Source: JACVRW01 sp963820315 (GTDB lineage: Bacteria; Actinomycetota; Thermoleophilia; Solirubrobacterales; Thermoleophilaceae). Taken from it: DNA of 64,000 bases. A program made the translations under genes and the position numbers. The DNA lies in NCBI GenBank assembly GCA_963820315.1, contig CAWFZK010000035.1:81813-145812 (forward strand), read 5' to 3'. The notes under the pieces were generated by a model. That model was not told where the DNA came from, made no database searches, and was given only the letters and a program-made list of their open reading frames with translations. Below are positions 24,829-35,443 of the stretch, piece after piece (within the stretch, counting starts at the first letter, position 1; each line of letters begins with the position of its first letter).

Positions 24829-27455
24829 GGGCCGTCGAGGCGGCGCAGCGCCTCGCGGTACTCGTCGAGCTTGCGGCGCTCCTCGTCGACGACGTCGGCG
24901 GGCGCCTTCGCCACGAAGTTCTCGTTGGCCAGCTTGCGCTGAGCGCGCTCGACCTCGCCCAGCAGGTGCTGGCGCCGCTTCTCGACGCGGGCGAGCGCCT
25001 CGTCGGCGTCGAAGGCCTCCGAGGGCAGCACCTGCACGCCGCCGCCGGGGATGGGGACGGTGGCGAGGACGTCGCCGTTCGAGGTGTCCGTCTCCGCCCA
25101 TTCGAAGCGCCCGAGCCGCGCGATCTGGTCGCGCACGTTGTCGTAGCCGTCCGCGAGCAGGCGGCCGCGCACGGCGGCGCCCGCGCGCGCCCCGACCTCG
25201 TCGCGATAGCGGCGCAGCGAGCCGACCGCCTCGATGAGCCGCTCGACGTCGGCCTCGGCGCCGTCGTCGAAGCGCGCCGGGTCGGCCACCGGCCAGTCGG
25301 CCACGGCGAGCAGCCCGCGCTCCGCGCCCGGCATGAGCGACCAGATCTCCTCGGTCACGAAGGGCATCACCGGATGCAGCAGTTGCAGCGTCCGCTCGAG
25401 CGCCCACAGGAGGACGGCCGACACCTCGGCGTTGTCCTCCTCGTAGAGGCGCGGCTTGGCCAGCTCGAGGTACCAGTCGCAGAGCTCGGACCAGAAGGCC
25501 GTGTAGAGGTCGAGCACGGCGTGCGAGAAGCGGAAGTCGTCGATCAGCTCGGTCACGCGCTCGGTGTGCCGTTCGAGACGGGAGACGATCCAGCGGTCCT
25601 CGACCGTCGCTGCCGCGCCGGGATCCGGCGCCACCTCGGAGACACGCAGGAGGATCAGCCGCGACGCGTTCCAGAGCTTGTTGGCGAGATCACGGCCCTG
25701 CTTGACCCGCTCCTCGTTGAAGCGCACGTCCTGCGAGGAGGACATCGCGAGCAGCCCGAAGCGGAGCGCGTCCGCCCCGTAGGCCGGGAACTCGCCGCCC
25801 TCCCGGTAGACCGGCGGGCGCGGACCGCCGTGGATCAGGTCTGACGGGTCGATGCCCGTGCCGAGCGACTTCGACATCCGGCGGCCGTCGGGCGCCTGGA
25901 TCACCGAGTGGATGTTCACGTCCGTGAACGGCACCTGCTCGGTCAGCTCCTTGCCGAACATCACCATCCGCGCGACCCAGAGGAAGATGATGTCGCGCGC
26001 CGTCGAGTTGACGTCGGTCGGGTAGAACGCGCGCAGCTCGGGCGTCGCCTTGGGCCAGCCGAGCGTCGCGAACGGCCACAGGCCGGACGAGAACCAGGTG
26101 TCGAGCACGTCCGGGTCGCGCTCCCAGCCCTCGCCGTCAGGCTCGGTCTCGCCCACATGGGTTTCGTCGCCGCGATACCAGACCGGCAGCTGATGGCCCC
26201 ACCAGAGCTGACGCGAGATGCACCAGGGCCGGATGTTCTCGAGCCAGTTCAGGTAGACGCCGGTCCACGGCTTCTCCGGGTGGAAGCGGATCGTCCCGTC
26301 CCTGACCACGTCGATGGCGGGCCGCGCCAGCTGGTCCATGTTGCAGAACCACTGGAGCGAGATCAGCGGCTCGACGCGGCGGCCTGAGCGGTGCGAATGC
26401 GGCACGTCGTGCTCGTACGGCTGTGAGCCCGAGATCAGGCCCGCCTCGCGCAGCGCCGCGACCACCGCAGTGCGCGCCTCATCGGTCTCCATGCCGCGGA
26501 AGCGCTCGGGTGCGGCGTCGGTAAGCCGACCGTCCTCGCCGATGACGACGACCTCGTCGAGCCCGTGCTTGCGGCCGATCTCGAAGTCGTTCGGATCGTG
26601 CCCCGGGGTGATCTTGAGCGCGCCGGTGCCGAACTCCGGGTCCACGTACTCGTCGGCGATGATCGGCAGCCGGCGTCCGACCAGCGGCAGCACGGCGGCC
26701 TCGCCGATCAGGCGCGAGTAGCGCGCGTCGGAGGGGTTCACGGCGAGTGCCGTGTCGGCCAGGATCGTCTCCGGGCGAACCGTCGCGACGGTCACCGAGC
26801 CCGAGCCGGACTCGAGCGGGTAGTCGATCATGTAGAGCGTGTCCTCCACGCTCCGCTGCTCCACCTCGAGGTCTGAGATCGCGGTGCGCAGGCCGGGATC
26901 CCAGTTGACCATGTAGTTGTCCCGGTAGATGAGCCCCTTCTCGTAGAGGTGCACGAACACGCGGGTGACCGCGCGGACGTAGTCGGGGTCCATCGTGAAG
27001 CGCTCGTCCTCGTAGTCGAGCGACGCACCCAGCTCGCGGAACTGGCGCGAGATGTTGCCGCCGTACTCCTCAACCCACTCCCAGACGCGCTCGACGAACG
27101 CCTCGCGCCCGATGTCGTGACGCGAGACGCCCTCGGACTCGAGCTGCTTCTCGACCACGCGCTGCGTGGCGATGCCCGCGTGGTCCTTCCCGTATATCCA
27201 CTTCGCGCGCTGGCCGCGCATGCGGGCCACACGAATCTTCACGTCCTGGATCGACGCGTTCAGCGCGTGGCCCATGTGAAGGTTGCCCGTGACGTTCGGC
27301 GGCGGGACCGCGATCGAGAAGTTCTCCTCCGGTGTGCCCTCGGGCTCGGGGTGGAAGATGCCCGCCTGGTCCCAGCGCGAGAACACGCGGGCCTCCACCT
27401 CGGCCGGTTCGTAGAGCGTGCGCTGCTCGAGTGCCTTGAGACGGTCGTCGCCCAT
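24825..27455 (-). CDS. valS: Valyl-tRNA synthetase
   Basis: This 876-residue class I synthetase charges tRNA-Val and edits misactivated threonine. Signature 1 is NLHMGHALN near residue 58, signature 2 is RRMSKSLGTG near 530. The editing domain lies between them (SVTVATVRPETILADTALAV). It ends with the anticodon domain and the C-terminal coiled coil (LARVEKRRQHLLGEVERAQR). Length is normal. The ATG 27455 is preceded by GTTGACAAACT, a likely promoter, with 20 bp to the recombinase stop. It is coupled to folC downstream. Confidence 0.97.
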   Translation of the reverse strand: MGDDRLKALEQRTLYEPAEVEARVFSRWDQAGIFHPEPEGTPEENFSIAVPPPNVTGNLHMGHALNASIQDVKIRVARMRGQRAKWIYGKDHAGIATQRVVEKQLESEGVSRHDIGREAFVERVWEWVEEYGGNISRQFRELGASLDYEDERFTMDPDYVRAVTRVFVHLYEKGLIYRDNYMVNWDPGLRTAISDLEVEQRSVEDTLYMIDYPLESGSGSVTVATVRPETILADTALAVNPSDARYSRLIGEAAVLPLVGRRLPIIADEYVDPEFGTGALKITPGHDPNDFEIGRKHGLDEVVVIGEDGRLTDAAPERFRGMETDEARTAVVAALREAGLISGSQPYEHDVPHSHRSGRRVEPLISLQWFCNMDQLARPAIDVVRDGTIRFHPEKPWTGVYLNWLENIRPWCISRQLWWGHQLPVWYRGDETHVGETEPDGEGWERDPDVLDTWFSSGLWPFATLGWPKATPELRAFYPTDVNSTARDIIFLWVARMVMFGKELTEQVPFTDVNIHSVIQAPDGRRMSKSLGTGIDPSDLIHGGPRPPVYREGGEFPAYGADALRFGLLAMSSSQDVRFNEERVKQGRDLANKLWNASRLILLRVSEVAPDPGAAATVEDRWIVSRLERHTERVTELIDDFRFSHAVLDLYTAFWSELCDWYLELAKPRLYEEDNAEVSAVLLWALERTLQLLHPVMPFVTEEIWSLMPGAERGLLAVADWPVADPARFDDGAEADVERLIEAVGSLRRYRDEVGARAGAAVRGRLLADGYDNVRDQIARLGRFEWAETDTSNGDVLATVPIPGGGVQVLPSEAFDADEALARVEKRRQHLLGEVERAQRKLANENFVAKAPADVVDEERRKLDEYREALRRLDGP

Positions 27456-27475
27456 CGAGCCGCAAGTTTGTCAAC

Positions 27476-28153
27476 TCATGGCCCGCCCTCCACTGTCTCG
27501 GCCTGCATCGACGAGCGTCCCTTCTTCGGACGCCTGTAGCCGGCGGCCGCCTGCACGCTCGACGGGCGCCACTGCGAGCCGCCGCGCAGGGTCGGCACTC
27601 CCTCATCGTTCAGGGAGTCCGCGATCGCCTGCAGGGTCATGCCCTCCTCGCGCATCGCGGCGATCCTCCGCTTCAGGTCCGGGACGTCCTCGACGGCCGG
27701 CCTGCCGGTCTTGCCGCGGCGGGCGCGCGCGGCGGCGAGGCCCTTGCGGGTCTGCTCGCCGATCCGGCGGCCCTCCCACTCGCCCACGGACATCAGCGTG
27801 CGGGCCGTGAGCTGCCCTGCCGGCGACCCGGTGTCGAGCCGCAGGTCGATCGCCATCAGCCGGTAGTCGCGCTGGACCAGCCACTCCACGATCTGACCGA
27901 GGTCCGCCGCCGAGCGGCTCAGCCGTTCGAGCTCCGACACGATCAGGCAAGACGCCTCGCCCTCGGCGAGACGGTCGAGCGCGTACTGGAGGCCCGGCCG
28001 CTCGAGTCCCTTGGGATGGCCGTTCTCCACGTCGCGCACGACGTGCAGCAGCTCCCAGCCACGCTTGCGGCAGAGCTCTTCGATCGCCGACGCCTGGGTG
28101 TCCAGCGAGTTCCTGTCGCTTTCGGCCTTGGGGATGCTCACGTAGCCGACCAC
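27476..28153 (-). CDS. Divergent serine-recombinase-like protein lacking the catalytic serine
   Basis: The 225-residue protein has the resolvase N-terminal fold (SLDTQASAIEELCRKRGWEL; LIVSELERLSRS) and a C-terminal helix-turn-helix (MREEGMTLQAIADSLNDEGV). Resolvases begin GYxRVS, with Arg and the catalytic Ser; here the segment reads GYVSIPKAE, so both are replaced and the usual LDRL is LERL. Strand transfer by the normal route is therefore unlikely. The start is GTG 28153 behind AGGAGG; the frame is open further upstream through unrelated sequence. It sits between valS and a peptidoglycan-binding surface gene. It could act as a DNA-binding regulator; that is inference. Confidence 0.7.
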   Translation of the reverse strand: MVGYVSIPKAESDRNSLDTQASAIEELCRKRGWELLHVVRDVENGHPKGLERPGLQYALDRLAEGEASCLIVSELERLSRSAADLGQIVEWLVQRDYRLMAIDLRLDTGSPAGQLTARTLMSVGEWEGRRIGEQTRKGLAAARARRGKTGRPAVEDVPDLKRRIAAMREEGMTLQAIADSLNDEGVPTLRGGSQWRPSSVQAAAGYRRPKKGRSSMQAETVEGGP

Positions 28154-28206
28154 CCGTAGCTGCCTCCTCGGACCGCCGTTCGTGACCGTGCCGCGCTCCG
28201 TCGGCT

Positions 28207-29021
28207 TTACGGCGACCGGCGGCTGTACGGCGACCAGCGACTGTGCCGGCGCCGCCGGCGCAGGCGCGGGAGAGGCGCGGGAGTCCGTTGCATGCGGGCC
28301 CGGACGGCGAAGCCGCCGAGCATCGTGCCCAGCAGGAGAGCGAGTGTTGTCATGGCAAACCCCAATGGCAGTCCGATTTCCGTGTTGTCCACATCCGCTG
28401 CCGCGAGCGGAAGCGCCGCGGCGCCCTGAACCGCTCGTGTGAGCGCGGGGCCGGTCCCCGGCTCGCGGTTGCGCCGGTTCGCGTATCGACACGCCGTGTT
28501 TCCTTGAGGCGCGTCACCGCTGCCGCGGTCCGCGGCCCGTAGCGGCCGTCGATCGGCCCGGGACGCAGTCCGGCGCGCTGCAGCCTGAGCTGCAGGCCAC
28601 GCACACGCGGCGAGCCATTCGGGGTCGCAAAGCCGGCGCCCCGGCTAAGCGGCCGCTCGAGGGCGCGCCCGAGTGTGCGCCAGGTCGCCGGTCCGGCGAC
28701 ACCGTCGGGCGTGAGCCCGCGGGCGGTCTGGAAGCGGCGCACCGCCGCCTCGGTTCGTGGGCCGAACAGGCCGTCGACGGGGCCGGGGGCCCAGCCGAGT
28801 CGCCGCAGCGAACGCTGCAGCGTCTTCACCCGCCGCGTCTCGCGCCCGGCTACGAAGCCGGATCCGAGGTCGAGGGGGGCGGCGTCGGCCATCTTGGCCG
28901 GCTGCGCCGCTTGTGGTGCGTCGCTCGCGACGCAGGTGCCCGCGCATGCCAGCAGGAGGACAGTGGCAACCATTGCCACCAGTCCCGCCCGCAGGCCGGG
29001 CATCCAAAGTGTCCGTTCCAT
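28207..29021 (-). CDS. Peptidoglycan-binding (PG_binding_1 x2) exported protein with C-terminal helix, frameshifted
   Basis: The ATG at 29021 follows AGGAG. A signal sequence ends in a lipobox-like LLLAC, so a lipoprotein is possible. Two PG_binding_1 repeats follow: LQRSLRRLGWAPGPVDGLFG with AVRRFQTARGLTPDGVAGPA, then LQLRLQRAGLRPGPIDGRYG with RTAAAVTRLK. After that the frame breaks at least once (28440-28500). The restored tail has ALTRAVQGAAALPLAAADVD, a transmembrane helix (LGFAMTTLALLLGTMLGGFA) and an Arg-rich end at 28207. The printed frame instead stops at 28350. It lies 53 bp upstream of the recombinase gene on the same strand and probably anchors to the wall. Confidence 0.65.
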
Positions 29022-29097
29022 CGTCGTCTCCTAAATCGAGCGTTGGCCGGGGCGCGTCTTGCGCCCAGGCGAGGTCCTGGTCTAAAGCCCGGGTGGG

Positions 29098-32000
29098 CTA
29101 GCCAGGCCGCTCGATGACGGCCAGGAAGGCCTGCTGGCGCCAGCCGATGGAAGGCAGGCGCAAGCGCGTGGAGTGACGCAGGCCGAAGGCCGCGAGTGAG
29201 AGGAGAAGAGCGAAGAGGGTGGCCGCTGCGACGCCGCTCCCGGCGCCCGCTCCGGCCGCCGCCCCTGACGGGGCGGGCAGCGGCTGCGGCTGCTGATCCG
29301 ACGGTGCGTCGCCGGCGGGTGCGTTCGACTGCGACGCGGCGATGTCCGCGCCGGCGGCATGCGGGGCAGCCTGGAAGGCCCCCGCGTTGGGGAAGGCGGC
29401 GTTGGGCCGGGTGGGCGACGGGAAGACGGCGTGAGGAGTGCGCGGGTCTTGCCCGATGCCGGCCTGCGGGAGCTCGGCCAGCGGCTGCTGGACGGAGGGG
29501 AGCTCGACCGGGGTCGGCGCGTGCTGCGGTGTCGCCGGCGCGCTGTAGAAGGGGCTCGGCGGGGCGGGCGTGGTTGCCGGGGCGGGCGCGGGCTCGACGG
29601 GGACGGCCGCGGCGCTCCGACCGTCGGCGGCTGCGGCGCCCGCGGCGGCAGGATGTCCGTCACCGCGGGCGGCAGCACTGAGACGGCGCCGTCAATCACG
29701 GGGGAGAGCGGCGCCGTCAGACCGTCGATGACCGGACCAAGGGGGGCGGTCAGGTCATCGAGCACGGGAGCCAGGGGGGCCACGACATTGCCGAGCACCG
29801 GGGCAAGCGGCTCGGTCAGGTTCTGAATGGCCGGGGCGAGCGGCGCGGTGAGATCGTCGAGCACGGGGCCCAGCGGGGTCACGATGTTGTCGAGCACCGG
29901 GACGAGCGGCGCGGTGAGGTCCTCGATGATCGGGGTGAGCGGGTCGGTGAGGTTCTCGATCACCGGGGTCAGCGGGTCGGTGAGGTTCTCGATGATCGGC
30001 GTGAGCGGGTCGGTCAGGTTCTCGATCACCGGGGTGAGCGGGTCGGTGAGGTTCTCGATCACCGGGGTGAGCGGATCCGTCAGGCCCTCGATCACCGGGG
30101 TCAGCGGGTCGGTGAGGTTCTCGATCACCGGGGTGAGCGGATCCGTCAGGCCCTCGATCACCGGGGTCAGCGGGTCGGTGAGATTCTCGATCACCGGGGT
30201 GAGCGGGTCGGTCAGGTTCTCGATCACCGGGGTCAGCGGGTCGGTGAGGTTCTCGATGATCGGCGTGAGCGGGTCGGTCAGGCTCTCGATCACCGGCGTA
30301 AGCGGGTCGGTGAGGTTCTCGATGACCGGCGTAAGCGGATCCGTCAGGCCCTCGATCACCGGGGTCAGCGGGTCGGTGAGGTTCTCGATGATCGGCGTGA
30401 GCGGGTCGGTCAGGCTCTCGATCACCGGCGTGAGCGGGTCGGTGAGGTTCTCGATCACCGGGGTCAGCGGGTCGGTGAGGTTCTCGATGATCGGCGTGAG
30501 CGGGTCAGTCAGGCTCTCGATGACCGGGGTGAGCGGGTCCGTCAGGCTCTCGACGATCGGCGTGAGCGGGTCGGTCAGGCTCTCGACCACCGGGGTCAGC
30601 GGATCCGTCAGGTCCTCGATCACCGGGGTCAGCGGGTCAGTGAGGCTCTCGACGATCGGGGTCAGCGGATCGGTCAGGTCCTCGATCACCGGCGTGAGCG
30701 GGTCGGTCAGGCTCTCGACGACCGGCGTCAGCGGGTCGGTCAGGCTCTCGACGACCGGGGTCAGCGGGTCGGTCAGGCTCTCGATCACCGGGCCGAGTGG
30801 CTCAGTCACGTTGCCCAGCACCGGAGTCAGTGCCTCGGTCGCGTTCTCCAGCACCGGGCCAAGCGGCTCAGTCACATCACCAATAGCCGGCACCAAGGAC
30901 TCCGTCGCGCTTTCCACGACCGGAGTCAACGCCTCAGTCACGTCCTCGATCACCGGACCAAGCGGCTCCGTCATATCGCCAACCACCGGCGCAACCTGCT
31001 CGGTCACGTCCTCGACCACCGGGGTCAGCTGCTCAGTCGCACCCTCGATCACTGGATCAAGTGGCTCCGTCACATCGCCAACCACCGGCGCAACATGCTC
31101 AGTCGCGTCCTCGACCACCGGGGTCAGCTGTCCGGTCACGTCCTCGATCACCGGGCCGAGCGGCGCGGCCATATCGCCAACCACCGGCGCAACCTGCTCA
31201 GTCGCATCCTCGACCACCGGGATCAGCTGCCCGGTCACCGTCCTCGACCACCGGGCCGAGCGGGGCGGTCGTATCGCCAACCACCGGCGCAACCTGCTCG
31301 GTCGCATCCTCGACCACCGGGGTCAACTGACTCAGTCGCGTCCTCGACCACCGGGCCGAGCGGCGCGGTCAGTATCGCCAACCACCGGCGCAACTTGCTC
31401 GGTCACGTTCTCGACGACCGGGGTCAGCTGCCCGGTCACGTTCCCGACCTCCGGGCCGAGCGGCGCGGTCGTATCGCCAACCACCGGCGCAACCTGCTCA
31501 GTCGCATCCTCGACCACCGGGGTCAGACTGCACGGTCACGTCCTCGACCACCGGGCCGAGCGGAGCGGTCGTATCGCCAACCACCGGCGCAACCTGCTCG
31601 GTCGCATCCTCGACCACCGGGATCAACGACTCAGTCGCGTCCTCGACCACCGGACCGAGTGGCTCGGTCACTTCGCCAACCACCGGCGCCACTTGGTCCG
31701 TCACGTTGTTCACGACGGGGGTCAGCTGCTCGGTAGCGTCCTGCACGACCGGAGTCAACGAGTCCACGATGCCGCCGACCGGGTCGGCGGGCGCCGGGCT
31801 CGGCGCGGCCGGGGGCGGCTCCTCGGTCTGACTCTCGACGACCGGGGTTACCGGCGCGGACGCCTGTTCGACGACCGGCGCGACCTCGTCGAGCACCTGG
31901 GTCACCGGGGCGGCGGGTGCGGGCGCCTCAGGCGGCGGGCTCGGCTCGACCGGGGCCGGCGTGGCCTCGGGAGCTGCGGGCTCGGGCGACGCGGCCGGCT

Positions 32001-32361
32001 CAGGGGCAGGCTCGGGCGTCGGGCTCGGCTCGACCGGGGCCGGCGTGGCCTCGGGGGCCGGCGGCTCGGGCGGGGCGACGGGGGCGGGCGGCGGCGCGGG
32101 CGACGTCACGGTCTCGACGACCCCGGTCACCGGGGCAGCGACTTCGGCGACCTGCTCGACGACCGGGACCGCGGGCTCCGTCGCCGGCTGCACGAGCCCG
32201 TCGACGGATGGCACTCCCGGCAACTGGGCCGCTGCCGAGCCCGGGGCGACGAGCACCGCGATCAGCACGACCAGCACCGCGGCAAAGCGCAGGCCGGGGT
32301 GTGGGAGCCTTGGTCTCCCTACTGCTGAATTGGCGGATGTCTCGCTGGAACTAGGTGTCAC
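29098..32361 (-). CDS. Giant 11-residue-repeat surface protein with C-terminal anchor, several frameshifts
   Basis: About 1,085 residues once frames are joined. A signal peptide (FAAVLVVLIAVLVAPGSAAA) leads to a Pro/Ala/Glu linker, then an unbroken 11-residue periodicity. Outer repeats are degenerate (ATEQVAPVVGD, VTEPLGPVIED); the centre holds 26 near-identical LTDPLTPVIEN-type units. A Pro/Ala/Gln stretch, a transmembrane helix (GVAAATLFALLLSLAAFGLR) and a short tail (GWRQQAFLAVIERPG) end it. Four single-base insertions can be placed by comparing repeats (about 31237, 31330, 31371, 31527), with another near 29610. Start GTG 32361 has no strong ribosome site. Likely an extended wall-spanning or adhesive protein; no known family. 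Confidence 0.7.
29919..30776 (-). repeat. Array of 26 tandem 33-bp units
   Basis: Twenty-six units in perfect register, each encoding LTDPLTP plus a variable four (VIEN, IIEN, VIES, VIEG, VVES, IVES, VIED, IIED). Higher-order copies are visible: 66-bp blocks (two units) are repeated exactly near 30051-30182, and a similar stretch near 30244 recurs near 30376, 132 bp later (four units). This pattern indicates recent unequal crossover or slippage. The repeats are gapless and coding, so this is not a CRISPR array. Confidence 0.95.
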
Positions 32362-32552
32362 TTCGCACAGCTACCGGCGTCGGAACTTGTCTCAAGCCTT
32401 CCCCAGCGACGCGAAACGCGCACCCGATTTACGCTTCGTACGCAAGACCCCTTCGGACACTTTTCCCGCTATTTGCGAACTTTTGCGTGCAGGACGGCTG
32501 CACGATCTCGCAACCACCGCACCTTCAAATCCGACAAACAAGCAAACGGTTG

Positions 32553-32558
32553 TATAAC
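32553..32558 (+). promoter_or_regulatory. -10 element TATAAC of the XRE gene
   Basis: TATAAC stands 9 nt before the ATG at 32568, in a 206-bp intergenic stretch that is AT-richer than the rest of the window. A leaderless transcript is likely. Nothing else was recognised in that stretch. Confidence 0.45.
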
Positions 32559-32567
32559 CTCAAGATT

Positions 32568-32906
32568 ATGAGCACCGCCGCGACCCTCGTCCGCGCCACC
32601 CGGCTCAGGGCAGGCATCACACAGGCCGAGCTCGGTCGCCGGCTCGGTATGAGCCAGGCCGCCGTGGCGCGCATGGAGCGCCCCGGAGCGAACCCAACCA
32701 TCGCGACGCTCGATCGGCTGATGCACGCGACCGGGCACCGGCTCGAGCTGTCCGCCGGCGAGAACGGCTCCTCGGTCGACGAGACACTGATTGCCGCGAA
32801 TCTGAAGCTCTCCCCCGCCGACCGGCTCGCGCGCTTCAGCGACTGGCACCGCCGGGTCGGAGAGCTCGCACGCGCGGCTCACGCCCACGGTGCCGGCGCC
32901 GGCTGA
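32568..32906 (+). CDS. XRE-family DNA-binding protein (antitoxin-like)
   Basis: This 112-residue protein has a helix-turn-helix at about residues 8-60 (AGITQAELGRRLGMSQAAVA, then PTIATLDRLMHATGHRLEL). The C-terminal half (DRLARFSDWHRRVGELARAA) is helical. It overlaps the following nucleotidyltransferase gene by 17 nt, so the two are co-translated. Small XRE proteins paired this way with a nucleotidyltransferase resemble chromosomal toxin-antitoxin modules; the protein would be repressor and possibly antitoxin. Confidence 0.8.
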   Translation: MSTAATLVRATRLRAGITQAELGRRLGMSQAAVARMERPGANPTIATLDRLMHATGHRLELSAGENGSSVDETLIAANLKLSPADRLARFSDWHRRVGELARAAHAHGAGAG

Positions 32907-33405
32907 GCTCGATCCTGGGCGGCTGCTCGGCCTGCTGACGGCGCGAGGCGTCGACTACGTCCTGATCGGCGGGCTCGCCGCCGTGCTGCACGGGTCGGCG
33001 ATGCTCACCCAGGACGTCGATATCTGCTTCGCCCGCGACGAGGGCAATTTGGAGGCTCTCGCCAAGGCGCTCGGAGAGCTTGAAGCGCGCCTGCGTGGGG
33101 TGGGCGAGTCGGTCCCGTTCGTGGCCGACCGGCGCACACTCGAGCAGACCGAACTGCTGACGCTGGACACGTCGGCGGGCCCGCTCGACCTGGTCGCGCT
33201 GCCGCCGGGAGCGCCGCCGTACGAGGTGCTTCGCCGCCGCTCGCAGCGGCTCGACCTGGGAGCGTTCGCGGTCTGCGTGGCATCCGTCGAGGACCTGATC
33301 GCGATGAAGCGAATGGCGGGCCGGCCGAAGGACCTTGTGGCGGTCGACGAGCTCGAGGCGATCCTGCGGCTCAGGGGTTCGGAAGGCCGGCCACGAAGTC
33401 GCTGA
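32890..33405 (+). CDS. Nucleotidyltransferase-fold protein (AbiEii/MNT-like)
   Basis: The 171-residue protein has the polymerase-beta-type signature GGLAAVLHGSAMLTQDVDIC, with the G-G strand turn and the D-x-D metal pair, as in AbiEii-like and minimal nucleotidyltransferases. The C-terminal part (FAVCVASVEDLIAMKRMAGR, then KDLVAVDELEAI) matches the substrate-binding helices of that group. GTG 32890 overlaps the XRE gene; the 3' end overlaps the convergent MBL gene by 35 bp. Toxin activity, for example tRNA or protein nucleotidylation, is inferred from the pairing. Confidence 0.75.
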   Translation: MPAPAELDPGRLLGLLTARGVDYVLIGGLAAVLHGSAMLTQDVDICFARDEGNLEALAKALGELEARLRGVGESVPFVADRRTLEQTELLTLDTSAGPLDLVALPPGAPPYEVLRRRSQRLDLGAFAVCVASVEDLIAMKRMAGRPKDLVAVDELEAILRLRGSEGRPRSR

Positions 33406-34042
33406 ATTTGCGCGTGTCGCGCAGTGGCCGGCCGTGGCCGAACAGCATGAGCTTCGGCTCGAGAGAGGCCAGCCGGCGGGCGGAGCGGCGGTTCTCCTCG
33501 GCGTCGAAAGCCACGAACAACGGCGGCTCGTGCAAGCCGGGCTTTCCCGTGACGATGTCCATGTTGTTGATGACATCGCCGAGGATCAGCACGCCGTCGC
33601 GCTCGCGCCAGAATGCGATGTGGCCCGGCGAGTGCCCGGGCACATCGAGAACCGTGAAGCCGGCCACCTTGTCGCCCTCATGGAGCGCGCGATCGACGTT
33701 GCGCCCGGGGCCTCGGAAGTACCTCATGCCGATGTTCGTGAACGTATGACCGGCTTGGATTTCGGCGAGCCTGGAGGGCTCCTCCGCGTAGGGCACGTCC
33801 TTCTCCCCCACCCAGAACGGGATGCCGAGCTTGCCGCAGACCTCGTCTGACGATCCCTGATGGTCGGGGTGGGCGTGGGTCAACGCGTGCGCCGAAACGG
33901 TGTGATTCTTCAGCTGCCGGAAGATGCGCCGGGCGGCGTGACGCGAGCCGGCATCGATCAGCACGTCCTCGGCGAGGTAGACGTTGATCGCGTTCGGCGG
34001 GACGCCGCGCAGGTGCCAGACGCCGTCGGCGACCTGCTTCAC
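33371..34042 (-). CDS. MBL-fold metallo-hydrolase
   Basis: The 223-residue metallo-beta-lactamase-fold hydrolase carries the metal motif THAHPDHQG, later histidines in VPGHSPGHIAFW and the bridging aspartate in LILGDVINNMD, plus a final histidine near GHGRPL. It is of the glyoxalase II-like class; no substrate can be named. Its start lies 13 bp from the clpX stop on the same strand, so they may share a transcript. Confidence 0.85.
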   Translation of the reverse strand: MKQVADGVWHLRGVPPNAINVYLAEDVLIDAGSRHAARRIFRQLKNHTVSAHALTHAHPDHQGSSDEVCGKLGIPFWVGEKDVPYAEEPSRLAEIQAGHTFTNIGMRYFRGPGRNVDRALHEGDKVAGFTVLDVPGHSPGHIAFWRERDGVLILGDVINNMDIVTGKPGLHEPPLFVAFDAEENRRSARRLASLEPKLMLFGHGRPLRDTRKFSDFVAGLPNP

Positions 34043-34055
34043 GTGGGCGAGCGAC

Positions 34056-35343
<1,288 letters not shown>

Positions 35344-35443
35344 AGGGTCTCTCCTCGTGGGCGAGGGTATCAGTGAGGCTTCGCCCAGGTAGATACTCGA
35401 CGCATGTCCGGCTCCCTGCAAGTGGGAACCGCCTTTCGTCGAG

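Noticed and set aside
29919..30776. Possible CRISPR array: many regularly spaced near-identical repeats
   Set aside because: The 33-bp units are contiguous with no unique spacers, keep one reading frame, and encode a steady 11-residue pattern between a signal peptide and a membrane anchor. No cas genes are near.
29827..32328. 833-codon open frame on the plus strand through the repeat region
   Set aside because: It is the antisense image of the repeat gene (endless SITGVSGSVRF-type units), has no signal peptide or known fold, and exists because GC-rich repeats leave every frame open.
32523..32532. CTTCAAATCC, resembling the anticodon arm of tRNA-Sec
   Set aside because: The flanking bases do not form an anticodon stem, acceptor stem or T arm; it is a chance match in an AT-richer gap.
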